64,000 bases of DNA from Permianibacter sp046297695 (GTDB taxonomy: Bacteria; Pseudomonadota; Gammaproteobacteria; Enterobacterales; Permianibacteraceae), in contig JBKBHF010000009.1 in NCBI GenBank assembly GCA_046297695.1, forward strand, positions 1 to 64,000. Reading direction: 5' to 3'. The notes beneath the pieces were generated by a model. It saw nothing but the letters and a program-made list of their open reading frames with translations. It was not told the origin of the DNA and did no database searches. This document shows positions 27,306-36,318 of the stretch, piece by piece (the first letter of the stretch is position 1; each line of letters opens with the position of its first letter). A program made the position numbers and the translations under genes.

Positions 27306-27752
27306 TCAACTGCGGATCTGGCTGAAATACTGGTAATAAAACTGCAGACTCTCGACCACGATGCTGTTGTTGCTGGCACTGAGATCGCTGACTGACCATT
27401 TGGTTGGATAGGCCTTGACCACATTCCAGGTCAGCAGCGGCTCATGCTGCTCATTCAACAGCTTGATGGTCATGTCGCGCGGCTCGAGCACATCTTTTTC
27501 CAGATTGTTTCGGATCCAGTCCCACAGATCCGACTTCAGCAGCAAGCCGCGTTTCAACACCAGTTCCGGGTACTTGGCCCGTGTCGGGTACTTCTGCAAA
27601 AAGCGGTTCTCACCGCCCTCGGCAATCTCCTCGGTTGCCAACTCCACCGCCAAGCCACTGACCTCCGAAAACCGGATGTCATTGCTGTCGGTTGGCAAAC
27701 CGGACACTTCCACCTTGAAGTGGAAGCCAACCGGCGGGTAGTAACTCGCCAT
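27306..27752 (-). CDS. eCIS tail-tube protein 2 (Afp5-like, gp19 fold)
   Basis: A 148-residue tube protein of the T4 gp19 family. It has F-K-V-E-V-S-G-L, a F-S-E-V-S-G-L strand, V-L-K-R-G-L-L-L, and W-x-V-V-K-A-Y-P-T-K-W near the C-terminus. eCIS carry a main tube protein and one or more variants that cap the tube or join it to the baseplate; the variant lies next to the LysM gene, as here. The two tube genes are 3 bp apart. Confidence 0.92.
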   Translation of the reverse strand: MASYYPPVGFHFKVEVSGLPTDSNDIRFSEVSGLAVELATEEIAEGGENRFLQKYPTRAKYPELVLKRGLLLKSDLWDWIRNNLEKDVLEPRDMTIKLLNEQHEPLLTWNVVKAYPTKWSVSDLSASNNSIVVESLQFYYQYFSQIRS

Positions 27753-27755
27753 CGC

Positions 27756-28190
27756 TTACTCGTTCTGCAGTTCGAGACCTTCGTGCGCCAGCTCCACCGA
27801 CTCGATTGCCACTTCATTGGCGGAAGCCTTCAGCGCCGGGCCTTCGACCTTGACCGGGAAGGCATTCATCACTTTCCAGACCATGACCGGCTGATGCTCT
27901 TCGTTCAGCAGGCTGATCACGAGATTGCGCCGTTCGACGGTATTGAGCTTGACGGTGCTGAGCCATTTGAAGAAATCGTTGTCGCCTTTGATGATGCCGC
28001 GCTTCAACGTGACATTGCTGAACTTGCGCAGGCCCGGCATCTTGATCGACGAATACTCTGGAAACGACCCGTCACGGTATTCGATGGCCTGGTTTTCCTG
28101 GGTCAGACCGGTCACTTCAGAAAAACCGACCCGTTTGCCACCCCACTCAACAGTGAAATGGAATGTCGGCAGCGGATAGGGAGTAGGCAT
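27756..28190 (-). CDS. eCIS main tail-tube protein (Afp1-like, gp19 fold)
   Basis: A 144-residue gp19-family tube protein. It shares F-S-E-V-T-G-L, L-R-K-F-S-N-V-T-L-K-R-G-I, and W-K-V-M-N-A-F-P-V-K-V with the second tube protein. It stacks as hexameric rings forming the inner tube that carries cargo. It directly follows the sheath gene, so I take it as the main tube. Charge and sequence differ enough from the neighbour to suggest old duplication. Confidence 0.93.
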   Translation of the reverse strand: MPTPYPLPTFHFTVEWGGKRVGFSEVTGLTQENQAIEYRDGSFPEYSSIKMPGLRKFSNVTLKRGIIKGDNDFFKWLSTVKLNTVERRNLVISLLNEEHQPVMVWKVMNAFPVKVEGPALKASANEVAIESVELAHEGLELQNE

Positions 28191-28249
28191 GATGCAAAAC
28201 CTCCTGAATCAATGAATGGAAGACTCGTGTTCCGTCAGCACCGCAACCA

Positions 28250-29662
28250 TCAGGACGTCTGCAGTTTGTGCGAGAATTTCAGGATGATGAATTCGGCCGG
28301 TCGCACCACCGCCATGCCAATCTCGACATTCATCCGACCTTCGAGAATGTCCTGGGCATTCATCGTGACGCCAAGGCCACACTTGACGAAGAACGCGTCT
28401 TTCGGGGTTGCCCCGGCCAAGGCGCCCTCACGCCATTTGTCGATCAGGTAGTTTTCGATCATGCCGCGGACCTTGACCCAGGTATTCGAATCGTTGTTCT
28501 CGAATACCGCCCAATAGGTCGATTTCTTGATCGACTCTTCCACCATGTTGAAGAAGCGCCGAACCGACACATAGCGCCACTCATTGTCATTGCCGGCCAG
28601 GGTGCGGGCGCCCCATACCAAGGTTCCCTTGCCCGCGAACGCGCGGACGGCATTGATCGATTTGCCGGTGGTGGCATCGACGTTCAGATCATCCTGTTTC
28701 AGGTTGTCGAGCCGGACCACAGGCTCAATGACGTCAGCCAAACTGACATTGGCCGGCGCTTTCCAGACGCCGCGATTGGCATCGGTCGCCGCATAGACGC
28801 CCGCCACCGCGCCGCTCGGCGGTAACACGATGAAGTGTTCCTTCAGCGCCGTTTTGACGAAGTTGTACAAGGCCGTGTTGGTGGTTTTGAACGACTGCAG
28901 TTCAGCCGGTGCATTGGCCCCTACCGTGACATCGACGTTGGCCTCAGCCGCGTTGATGTAATGGTTCAAGGTCGATTTGATGAACGGATAGTAGGCTGCG
29001 CCATACTTGAGGTAGTTGTTGCCAAAATAACCGCGGTTGGCCAACAAGCCGGCACTGTCCAGGGCAATGCCACCATCACGGATGTCGAAGATGCAGAACC
29101 GATCGCGCAGCTTGTCGCACTGCCCCAGCATGGCCTGCACCAGAGTCGTGTAATCGGCGGTGCCGAGCTTGACCGCTTCGGGAATGACCAGCAGGGTCGG
29201 CTCGTCTTCCAGCGCCACCACATCGAGCCCGTCCTGCAAACCGAAACCGGTAGCCGGCGCGGTTGTGCCGTCGCCGGTCAAATCGACCACCGCCGGGGAT
29301 TGGTAGTAACCAACCGAAACGATGTAGCACTGGCTGCCACCGTTATCGAAGTACAGCTTGACGCTGTAATACAGCAGATACGACAGACTGGGCACGGTCA
29401 CGCTGTTGACGCTGTAGGCGCCGGCCCCCAGATCGGTCACGCTGATCGCCAGGTCCTCTTCGTTCGGCAAGCCGAACAGCGCTTCGTATTCCTTCAGCGA
29501 GTAGATCTTGGTCGGTTTCAAATGCAGATCGTTGGCGGTATTGCGCGCCGCCTTCTGGGTATAACCGATGAAAGCCGGAATGGCCGTCCCCACCTCCGCC
29601 ACCGACGGCGGGAATACCGGGATCTCTTCGACATAGACGTTCGGTGTTTTATAGGTGGCCAT
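28250..29662 (-). CDS. eCIS contractile sheath protein
   Basis: A 470-residue sheath. The start M-A-T-Y-K-T-P-N-V-Y-V-E-E-I, with A-I-P-A-F-I-G-Y-T, is the sheath N-terminal strand; the C-terminus has the conserved arm ending I-I-L-K-F-S-H-K-L. Contraction of this polymer drives the tube outward. The start at 29662 has AAGGAG 8 bp upstream; the upstream in-frame extension to 29773 overlaps the previous gene and is Arg/Ser-rich noise. Only one sheath gene is present, whereas Afp and PVC clusters have three (Afp2-4). Confidence 0.95.
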   Translation of the reverse strand: MATYKTPNVYVEEIPVFPPSVAEVGTAIPAFIGYTQKAARNTANDLHLKPTKIYSLKEYEALFGLPNEEDLAISVTDLGAGAYSVNSVTVPSLSYLLYYSVKLYFDNGGSQCYIVSVGYYQSPAVVDLTGDGTTAPATGFGLQDGLDVVALEDEPTLLVIPEAVKLGTADYTTLVQAMLGQCDKLRDRFCIFDIRDGGIALDSAGLLANRGYFGNNYLKYGAAYYPFIKSTLNHYINAAEANVDVTVGANAPAELQSFKTTNTALYNFVKTALKEHFIVLPPSGAVAGVYAATDANRGVWKAPANVSLADVIEPVVRLDNLKQDDLNVDATTGKSINAVRAFAGKGTLVWGARTLAGNDNEWRYVSVRRFFNMVEESIKKSTYWAVFENNDSNTWVKVRGMIENYLIDKWREGALAGATPKDAFFVKCGLGVTMNAQDILEGRMNVEIGMAVVRPAEFIILKFSHKLQTS

Positions 29663-29756
29663 TGCTCGGCTCCTTGGGCTTGTTGAAACCAAACTGCTGA
29701 TGACGCGACTCGACGCCGCGCGTGTTACGTTTCTCCTACAACAGGTCTCGGCAAAC

Positions 29757-30776
29757 TCATCCCGGCTTGCCAACCAACACGATCTGCTCGGCCTTGGCGC
29801 TGTCCGAACCGGGTTGCGGCAAGTGCTCGATCAGAATGTCGCCGTTGTGCCGCAGCTGCAGCTTGCGTCGTGGCTTCGCCTGCCGGCTGATCGCCGCCAG
29901 TGATCGAAACAGCACCACGCGCTCACCCTGCCGCGCCAGCAACGCAACCGGAATTTCTTCGGCACCAAAGCTGCCGGAAGCAATCCGCTGGAACGGGATC
30001 TCGCTGCGACCATCCTCGACAAACCCGTGATCACTGACACTGAGCTGGGCAAACTCCGCATCACTGTAATTGCGCACAACCAGATAAAAACGCAGCGCCT
30101 GTTGCTTGGCCGCGAACTGCAGCGTCAGCACCGGTGCCGTTTCGTAGAACGCGACCTCGAGCCTGAGCTCCAGCACAGCCGCCACGGCCTGCTGACTTAA
30201 CTCCGCATCGACGTACACCGCAGTCTGGGTGACGACGTCGCCGGAGTAATGCTCTTCAATCCAATACTCACCGGCCGGCAGTTCACGTAGATCAAAAGCG
30301 AACGATGGCCGATTGTCATCGGGCGTAATGGTCGTGCTGTGCAGAAGCTCGGCCGCGGGCCGCCGCAACTGCAGCGTCACCGGCCGTTGCGGCTGGCTGA
30401 TGACATGCCGGTACAGCCCGGCGCACAGTGGCATACGCACCGGCGCGGCCAAGGCATCGGGCGTTGCGCTGTTGCGATAGACCGGCACCTCGCCGGCAAG
30501 CGCCAGACTCTCACTGGTGAAATTGTCGAAATAGGGGTTCAGCAGCTGCAGCCCGATCCGAAGCGTCTGGTCAGCCAGCAACGCCAGCGGTTCGCCGTCG
30601 TTATCCTGCTCATAAAGCAGATGCCAGCGATGGTCGCGCTGCTTGAGCAGCAAGCGGCCGCGCTGCAGCAAGCGTTGGCTGTCGGCTGGCAGCACCACGG
30701 CAAAATCCGGGCAACTGCCGTTGTAAAACTCGTGCTGGATCGCGAGCTGCAACAGTGTGGCGAACCGGGTACTCAT
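29757..30776 (-). CDS. eCIS-associated protein of unknown function
   Basis: A 339-residue protein without signal peptide or transmembrane helix. It is rich in predicted beta-strand (many V/L/Y alternations such as R-P-V-T-L-Q-L-R-R and F-Y-L-V-V-R-N-Y), with the look of a multi-domain beta-sandwich. I do not recognise the family. It is the second gene of the operon, sharing an ATGA overlap with the DUF4255 gene, and so is very likely a structural or assembly part of the particle. Its tight coupling to the terminator-like protein suggests work at the distal end or on the outer surface. Confidence 0.7.
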   Translation of the reverse strand: MSTRFATLLQLAIQHEFYNGSCPDFAVVLPADSQRLLQRGRLLLKQRDHRWHLLYEQDNDGEPLALLADQTLRIGLQLLNPYFDNFTSESLALAGEVPVYRNSATPDALAAPVRMPLCAGLYRHVISQPQRPVTLQLRRPAAELLHSTTITPDDNRPSFAFDLRELPAGEYWIEEHYSGDVVTQTAVYVDAELSQQAVAAVLELRLEVAFYETAPVLTLQFAAKQQALRFYLVVRNYSDAEFAQLSVSDHGFVEDGRSEIPFQRIASGSFGAEEIPVALLARQGERVVLFRSLAAISRQAKPRRKLQLRHNGDILIEHLPQPGSDSAKAEQIVLVGKPG

Positions 30777-31342
30777 GGCTGCCGAAACGCCAGATCGATT
30801 TCAGTCAATGGCGGCAGGATGGCCGCCGTTTCGGCATCTTGCAGCAGCACCATACGTGCCCGGTACAGCACGGATGGCAGCTGTTTGCCGCCGAGAAAAG
30901 CCCAGATCTGATTCAGCTGCTCGTAGTTGGGTGATTGCAATTCCAGGGTCAGCTTTTCGATACGCGGGTCCAGCCCCGGATACTGCTCCGGGGTAAACAA
31001 CAGGCGGCTTTGAAAGAAGGTCAGCACATGCGAAAGCTGCCGCAAGGCCTGATCGTATTGCTTGAACCGGGCGAGAAACAGCAGGTGCAGATTGAGCCGC
31101 AGCGGCGGCTGCAGCAGGATGTTCTGGCCGTTCAGATAGGTGGATTCCGGCAGCTGCGAGCGCAGGATGCGCTCTTCTTCGATATTGATCAGCGACAGCC
31201 CGAGCACATCTTCTTTGACCGCCCATTTGCCCGTGTCATCAACCGGCTGGCACATCTCGACCGCACCGAAATCACTACCGGTCCGAACCAGCAGGTAGGC
31301 ATTCAGCTGCTGCTGCAAAAATTTCAGCGTGACATCCAGCAT
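30773..31342 (-). CDS. DUF4255 protein, Afp16-like tube/sheath terminator
   Basis: A 189-residue DUF4255 protein: M-L-D-V-T-L-K-F-L-Q-Q-Q-L-N at the start, L-R-L-N-L-H-L-L-F-L-A-R-F, a F-F-Q-S-R-x-x-F-T motif, and E-Q-L-N-Q-I-W-A-F-L-G-G-K-x-L-P-S-V-L-Y. Family members include Afp16/Pvc16, which cap the distal end and terminate tube and sheath growth. It is first in this operon, whereas in Afp it is last. The start at 31342 matches the family N-terminus; an in-frame lead to 31399 is unlike the family. Confidence 0.88.
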   Translation of the reverse strand: MLDVTLKFLQQQLNAYLLVRTGSDFGAVEMCQPVDDTGKWAVKEDVLGLSLINIEEERILRSQLPESTYLNGQNILLQPPLRLNLHLLFLARFKQYDQALRQLSHVLTFFQSRLLFTPEQYPGLDPRIEKLTLELQSPNYEQLNQIWAFLGGKQLPSVLYRARMVLLQDAETAAILPPLTEIDLAFRQP

Positions 31343-32088
31343 CCCTGCTGCATCCTCATGTCCTTGGTCCGCACATGCTTTCTCGCTGCCATCGTGCAAC
31401 GTCCGGCGCGGTTAATCCCTTCCGCACGCGGCGCGCAAAATCTGCAGACAAAAGCTCTCCGCATCACCATCCAATACGGAGGTGAAGGCGACAAACTCCA
31501 TCGACAAAAACGCCCGCACCGCCTCTGCTACTGAGGCAGCGAACAACATTGGGAGGGAACAGCAAACAAGGGATGAGGCAGCGCGCCGGCACATCTATCG
31601 CATCCCTGACAACTGACGGCGCACAACAGGACGTTGTTATTGAAGATCAGCGGGCCATGTTCGTCAAGCCGATTTGGGCAACGCGATAAAGAAAAGGATC
31701 ACAGTTCTGATAGCGTTTGCCCTGCTTGTCATTGATCAACCGAACCGTTGTTGCCATGTGATAGTCATAACAATGGGCAGGCTTGCCTTGCCGCCGATCA
31801 GGCGTAAACGCTCGCGATATCGTGAATTGCGATGCGCTACTGCAGCGCAACATCCGGACGCCAGATCCGGACACAGGTTCCGGACACAAGAACCCGCAGG
31901 CGCATTATCCGGGCACAACAGCCGAAGCAGCGACTATCTTTTTCTTTCGGGCGACACGACCCGTCACCACCTGTATCAACATGACTGAGTGGCATTGGCT
32001 ATCGAATCCAGATGTGAAATCAATTGGCCAACACGGAGACCGACCAATAGGCTTGGCCCATCGCGATACAGACCAGCAAGGAGACAAC
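31343..32088. other. 746-bp intergenic region between the eCIS operon and katG
   Basis: This divergent region must hold the eCIS operon promoter and the katG promoter, but I find no strong consensus for either. It contains a run of CCGGACAC-like short repeats (about 31853-31900). Short frames on the minus strand (60 and 80 codons) have no supporting features. No RNA gene or terminator is evident. Confidence 0.4.
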
Positions 32089-34284
32089 ATGAGCAACGAA
32101 GCAAAATGCCCTTTTGCGGCCGTGCACGGCGCCCGCACCACCGTTGCCGCGCAATCGAATCAGGATTGGTGGCCGCAGCGACTCAATCTGAAGATACTGC
32201 ACCAGCACTCCGACAAATCTGACCCGATGGGTGGCAAGTTCAATTACGCCGCAGAGTTCAAGAAGCTCGATCTCGCCGCGGTAAAAAAGGACCTGCATGC
32301 CCTGATGACGAGCTCGCAGGACTGGTGGCCGGCCGACTGGGGTCATTACGGTGGTTTGTTCATCCGCATGGCCTGGCACAGCGCCGGCACCTATCGCATT
32401 GCCGATGGTCGTGGTGGTGGCGGCACCGGCAACCAGCGCTTTGCTCCCATCAACAGCTGGCCGGACAACGGCAACCTCGACAAGGCCCGGCGCCTGCTGT
32501 GGCCAATCAAGAAAAAATACGGCAAGCGTCTGTCCTGGGCCGATTTGATGATTCTGGCCGGCAACGTCGCGCTCGAATCGATGGGCTTCAAGACCTTCGG
32601 TTTCGGCGGTGGCCGGGAAGACATTTGGGAACCGGAAGACGACATCTACTGGGGCGCCGAATCCGAATGGCTCGGTGACAAACGCTACAGCGGCAACCGC
32701 CAATTGGAAAATCCCTTGGCGGCGGTGCAAATGGGCCTGATCTACGTGAACCCGGAAGGTCCAAACGGCAACCCGGATCCGGTGGCATCCGGCCGCGATG
32801 TCCGCGAAACCTTTGCCCGAATGGCGATGAATGATGAAGAAACCGTCGCGCTGATCGCCGGCGGCCATACCTTCGGCAAAGCGCACGGCGCCGGTGATCC
32901 GAAACTGGTAGGCCCGGAACCGGAAGCTGCCCCGCTCGAAGCGATGGGGCTCGGCTGGCTCAATCAATTCGGCAGTGGCAAGGGCGTGCACACCACCACC
33001 AGCGGTATCGAAGGCGCGTGGAAACCGAATCCGACCAAATGGGACAACGGCTATTTCGCCATGCTGTTCGGCTACGAGTGGGAACTGATCAAGAGCCCGG
33101 CCGGCGCACATCAATGGGTGGCAAAAAACTGCAAACCGGAACACCTGATCCCGGACGCGCATGATCCGAGCAAGAAGCATCCACCGATGATGACAACTGC
33201 CGATCTGTCGCTGCGCTTCGATCCGGCTTACGAAAAAATCTCGCGCCGGTTCCACCAGGACCCGCAAGCCTTTGCCGATGCCTTTGCCCGTGCCTGGTTC
33301 AAACTCACCCATCGCGACATGGGGCCGCGCTCACGCTACCTGGGTCCGGAAGTGCCGGCCGAAGAACTGATCTGGCAAGACCCGGTGCCGGCCGTGGATC
33401 ACGAATTGGTCAACGCGGAGGACATCGCCGCACTGAAGGCGAAAGTACTGGCATCCGGCCTGAACCCGACGCAACTGATCGCGACCGCGTGGGCCTCGGC
33501 CTCGACTTTCCGTGGTTCCGACAAGCGCGGCGGCGCCAATGGTGCCCGCATCCGCCTGGCACCGCAAAAAGACTGGCCGGTGAACCAGCCGGCAGAACTG
33601 GCAAAAGTGTTGCAGCAACTGGAGCAGATCAAGGAAGCGTTCAACAGCAGCCAGTCGGGCAAGAAAAAGATCTCGCTGGCGGATCTGATCGTGCTGGCTG
33701 GTGCGGCCGCCGTGGAAGACGCCGCGCGCAAAGCCGGCATCACGGTCACGGTGCCGTTTTCGCCGGGCCGTACTGATGCCACGCAAGCGCAAACCGATGT
33801 CGAATCGTTTGCCGTGCTGGAGCCGGTGGCTGACGGTTTCCGCAATTACCAGCGCGACGACAACAAGGCGCCGGCGGAACAACTGCTGCTCGACAAGGCA
33901 CAACTGCTGACGCTGACGGCGCCGGAAATGACAGTACTGATCGGTGGTCTGCGCGCGCTCCATGTCACGGTCGGAGCCAGCAAGCACGGCATCCTGACTC
34001 ACACGCCGGGCGTGCTGAGCAATGACTTCTTCGTCAACCTGCTCGACATGGCAACCGAGTGGAAGCCGTCGGCAACGGCTGGCATTTATGACGGACGCGA
34101 CCGCGCCAGCGGCCAGCTGAAATGGACCGGCACCCGTGCCGATCTGGTGTTCGGCTCGAACTCGGAACTGCGGGCACTGGCCGAGGTGTATGCCAGCGAC
34201 GATGCCAAGGAAAAGTTTGTCCATGACTTCGTCGCGGCATGGCACAAGGTGATGAATCTGGATCGCTTCGATCTGGCTCGCTGA
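32089..34284 (+). CDS. katG: Catalase-peroxidase
   Basis: A 731-residue bifunctional haem catalase-peroxidase. The distal triad is in R-M-A-W-H-S-A-G (Arg ~93, Trp ~96, His ~97) and the proximal His in G-G-H-T-F-G-K-A-H (~260). The Met-Tyr-Trp cross-link partners are Trp ~96, Tyr ~219 (M-G-L-I-Y-V-N-P-E-G) and Met ~245. Two-domain length is normal. It removes H2O2 in the cytosol. The start at 32089 has AAGGAG 6 bp upstream and the family N-terminus with C-P-F; the frame stays open upstream to 31783 without homologous sequence. OxyR control is common in the family, but no site was identified. Confidence 0.97.
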   Translation: MSNEAKCPFAAVHGARTTVAAQSNQDWWPQRLNLKILHQHSDKSDPMGGKFNYAAEFKKLDLAAVKKDLHALMTSSQDWWPADWGHYGGLFIRMAWHSAGTYRIADGRGGGGTGNQRFAPINSWPDNGNLDKARRLLWPIKKKYGKRLSWADLMILAGNVALESMGFKTFGFGGGREDIWEPEDDIYWGAESEWLGDKRYSGNRQLENPLAAVQMGLIYVNPEGPNGNPDPVASGRDVRETFARMAMNDEETVALIAGGHTFGKAHGAGDPKLVGPEPEAAPLEAMGLGWLNQFGSGKGVHTTTSGIEGAWKPNPTKWDNGYFAMLFGYEWELIKSPAGAHQWVAKNCKPEHLIPDAHDPSKKHPPMMTTADLSLRFDPAYEKISRRFHQDPQAFADAFARAWFKLTHRDMGPRSRYLGPEVPAEELIWQDPVPAVDHELVNAEDIAALKAKVLASGLNPTQLIATAWASASTFRGSDKRGGANGARIRLAPQKDWPVNQPAELAKVLQQLEQIKEAFNSSQSGKKKISLADLIVLAGAAAVEDAARKAGITVTVPFSPGRTDATQAQTDVESFAVLEPVADGFRNYQRDDNKAPAEQLLLDKAQLLTLTAPEMTVLIGGLRALHVTVGASKHGILTHTPGVLSNDFFVNLLDMATEWKPSATAGIYDGRDRASGQLKWTGTRADLVFGSNSELRALAEVYASDDAKEKFVHDFVAAWHKVMNLDRFDLAR

Positions 34285-34347
34285 ATGAGCTGGCCAGCCC
34301 AAACTGTCAACAACAGCAGCAAGCCGTGGCGATCGGCCACGACACCG

Positions 34348-34378
34348 AAAAGCGACCCCAGAGCGGGGTCGCTTTTTG
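34348..34378. terminator. Bidirectional terminator between katG and the haem lipoprotein gene
   Basis: AAAAGCGACCCC-AGA-GCGGGGTCGCTTTTT is a perfect stem with A and T tracts. It sits between convergent genes and can serve both. Confidence 0.9.
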
Positions 34379-34382
34379 TTGC

Positions 34383-34940
34383 TTACAGCGCCAGCCGAAT
34401 GACGACTGCGCCCATCACCTCGCCTTTCTTGAAATCCTTGCGTGGCGAGTCCTTGTGCTCGTTGTGGCACTGGACACAGGCCTCGGCAACCGCCTTGTCC
34501 GGATAGACCGCGGTGAAATAGCGTTTCCCGCCCAGTTCTTCTTCAGTGTAGTAAGGCTGCGAGGGGTTCTGAATCAAAGCCTGCATGCCGTTGCGTTCAC
34601 CGTCGGTGCGCGGCAGGTTCTTCTTGTTGATCGCCCATTCCGAGATCAGAGCATAAGACATGCCGAGATCTTTCTCGTTGACCAATTCGGCGCCCATCCG
34701 GAACATCTGCGCCGGCAGCACCAGCGCCTTGTCTTCACGCCAGTGCTCACTGGCCTTGATCACTTTCTCATCCAGCGTCAGACGGTTGACCACTTGCTGC
34801 GTGTACACCGTCCGGTCGGCTTCCAGAATCGTGTGTATGGTATCGGTCATTCGCTGCGGGCTGATCCCCTGCGGCTCCGGCGGCTTGCCGCAACCAGCGA
34901 GCAGTATCACCAACAACGACCATCCCCATTTGCTTTTCAT
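34383..34940 (-). CDS. Single-haem lipoprotein with DUF3365 (Tll0287-like) domain
   Basis: A 185-residue exported lipoprotein: signal M-K-S-K-W-G-W-S-L-L-V-I-L-L-A-G-C with lipobox L-A-G-C. The C-terminal half has E-E-E-L-G-G-K-R-Y-F-T-A-V-Y-P, a haem c motif C-V-Q-C-H-N, and ends G-x-V-M-G-A-V-V-I-R. This matches the DUF3365 / Tll0287-like haem domain, used as a redox or gas-sensing haem fold. The start at 34940 has AAGGAG 6 bp upstream; further in-frame codons to 35111 do not form a signal peptide. Next to a multihaem cytochrome, it may be a partner in the same electron chain. Confidence 0.8.
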   Translation of the reverse strand: MKSKWGWSLLVILLAGCGKPPEPQGISPQRMTDTIHTILEADRTVYTQQVVNRLTLDEKVIKASEHWREDKALVLPAQMFRMGAELVNEKDLGMSYALISEWAINKKNLPRTDGERNGMQALIQNPSQPYYTEEELGGKRYFTAVYPDKAVAEACVQCHNEHKDSPRKDFKKGEVMGAVVIRLAL

Positions 34941-34989
34941 GTTTGCTCCTTCGTCATGCCGGTTATCAACACGCGCCGCGATCAGCGCC

Positions 34990-36318
34990 CTACTGCTGCC
35001 TTTGTTCCGCTGCTGGCGTGATGGCCGGTGCAGCGTTTCGCCCGGCCTGCTGACGCAGCCACTCCATGCTGTCATGCCGGCCGGATGCCCGGCCGGTGAA
35101 ATTGCGTTCAATCAGGGCCCGATCTGCCAACGCCGACAACGCAAATTCAAGGCCGTGGCAACGCATGCAAACCTGCTTCAACATTTTGTCGTTCGGTCGC
35201 AAGTTGGCGCTCTGGTTGTGCTGCACCCATTGCGAGGAATTATCCGGATGTGGTTCGCGTGGCATGTGACAGCCGGCGCAACTGACACCGGTAGCGGGAT
35301 CCTGCTGCCAGCGCTGACCATGCGCCGACTGTTGCCAATTATTGCTGTGTTCATCGGCATGGCAGCCGAGACAGCTCTCCGCCGCTGCCGTTACCGTGTC
35401 ATACCGGTGTGGCGCATGACAGCTGTTGCAGGTCAGGGCGCTGTCAGCGGCATCGGCATGCATCGGCAGTTTCGCTTCGGCCACCGTCATGGGCGCCAAA
35501 CCGGCGGCAAGCCGCATGCCGTGATGCCCCTTCTGCAGCGCCTGCCATTCATCCTCGTGGCAGTCAGCACATACCGTCATCGGCACGTCGTCCGGATTGT
35601 CGCTGCGGTGACAATCGCTGCAGTTCGCATGGCCTTTGGCATGTGCCGATTGCGTCCAGGCCTGTTCGGCGTTTTCAATCGCCGGCAGATCGTCGGGCTG
35701 CGACCACAGCGACGACCAGTCCGCAGTCAATGCCGGTGCGATGGCGACATGACGTGGTCGCTTTTGCGGGTGTTCGAGCAGCGCCGGCTCATGCAGGTGC
35801 GCGCTAAGGAATGCCTCGTACAGCGTGCTGTTGTCGTGATAGTTGTGGCAACCGGAGTTGGTGCAGCTGTCACCGGCAACCGCTTGGTGACTGGGCCGCA
35901 TGCTGGCGATATCGCCATGACAGGCCATGCAGAAATCTTTCGGCTGGGTGACCTGCATGGCCAGCGTCTGCTCGGGCACATGCTCGCGATGGCAACTGAG
36001 GCAACGCGAGGCATCGAGCACCTGCAATTCGCTGGCGTTGCGCGGATCGGCAAATTTTTTCGGACCGTGGGCATCACCAATGGCTTTCATGTCGGCCTGA
36101 TGACAGCCGAGACAGCGTTGCTCGATGGCGGCATTGCCCGAGAACGCGTCGTCATGACAACTGGCGCAGGCAAGCTCCAGTTGATGATGGGCGTAGCTGA
36201 GCGTGCCGGGCTGAAACACGCGCTGATCGTCGCCGAGCAACTGCCAGGCCAGTACGGCGCCGCCGGCCAGCGTTGCCAGAGAAAAAAGCACAACGGAGAG
36301 AAATCGCATCGGCGGCAT
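34990..36318 (-). CDS. Membrane-anchored multihaem cytochrome c (11 haem motifs)
   Basis: A 442-residue protein with an N-terminal membrane anchor or uncleaved signal (M-R-F-L-S-V-V-L-F-S-L-A-T-L-A-G) and a periplasmic body. I count ten C-x-x-C-H motifs and one C-x-x-x-C-H-like motif (C-T-N-S-G-C-H): up to eleven haems. It carries no catalytic signature I recognise (no NrfA C-x-x-C-K) and is likely an electron-transfer cytochrome. It starts within the stop of the upstream flavoprotein gene (TGATG), so the two are translationally coupled; an inner ATG at 36309 is an alternative. The partner flavoprotein could pass NAD(P)H electrons through its membrane domain to this cytochrome. Confidence 0.85.
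   Translation of the reverse strand: MPPMRFLSVVLFSLATLAGGAVLAWQLLGDDQRVFQPGTLSYAHHQLELACASCHDDAFSGNAAIEQRCLGCHQADMKAIGDAHGPKKFADPRNASELQVLDASRCLSCHREHVPEQTLAMQVTQPKDFCMACHGDIASMRPSHQAVAGDSCTNSGCHNYHDNSTLYEAFLSAHLHEPALLEHPQKRPRHVAIAPALTADWSSLWSQPDDLPAIENAEQAWTQSAHAKGHANCSDCHRSDNPDDVPMTVCADCHEDEWQALQKGHHGMRLAAGLAPMTVAEAKLPMHADAADSALTCNSCHAPHRYDTVTAAAESCLGCHADEHSNNWQQSAHGQRWQQDPATGVSCAGCHMPREPHPDNSSQWVQHNQSANLRPNDKMLKQVCMRCHGLEFALSALADRALIERNFTGRASGRHDSMEWLRQQAGRNAAPAITPAAEQRQQ

Noticed and set aside
31412..31889. Two short minus-strand frames (60 and 80 codons) upstream of the eCIS operon
   Set aside because: No ribosome-binding site, no family-like sequence; probably chance in the regulatory gap.
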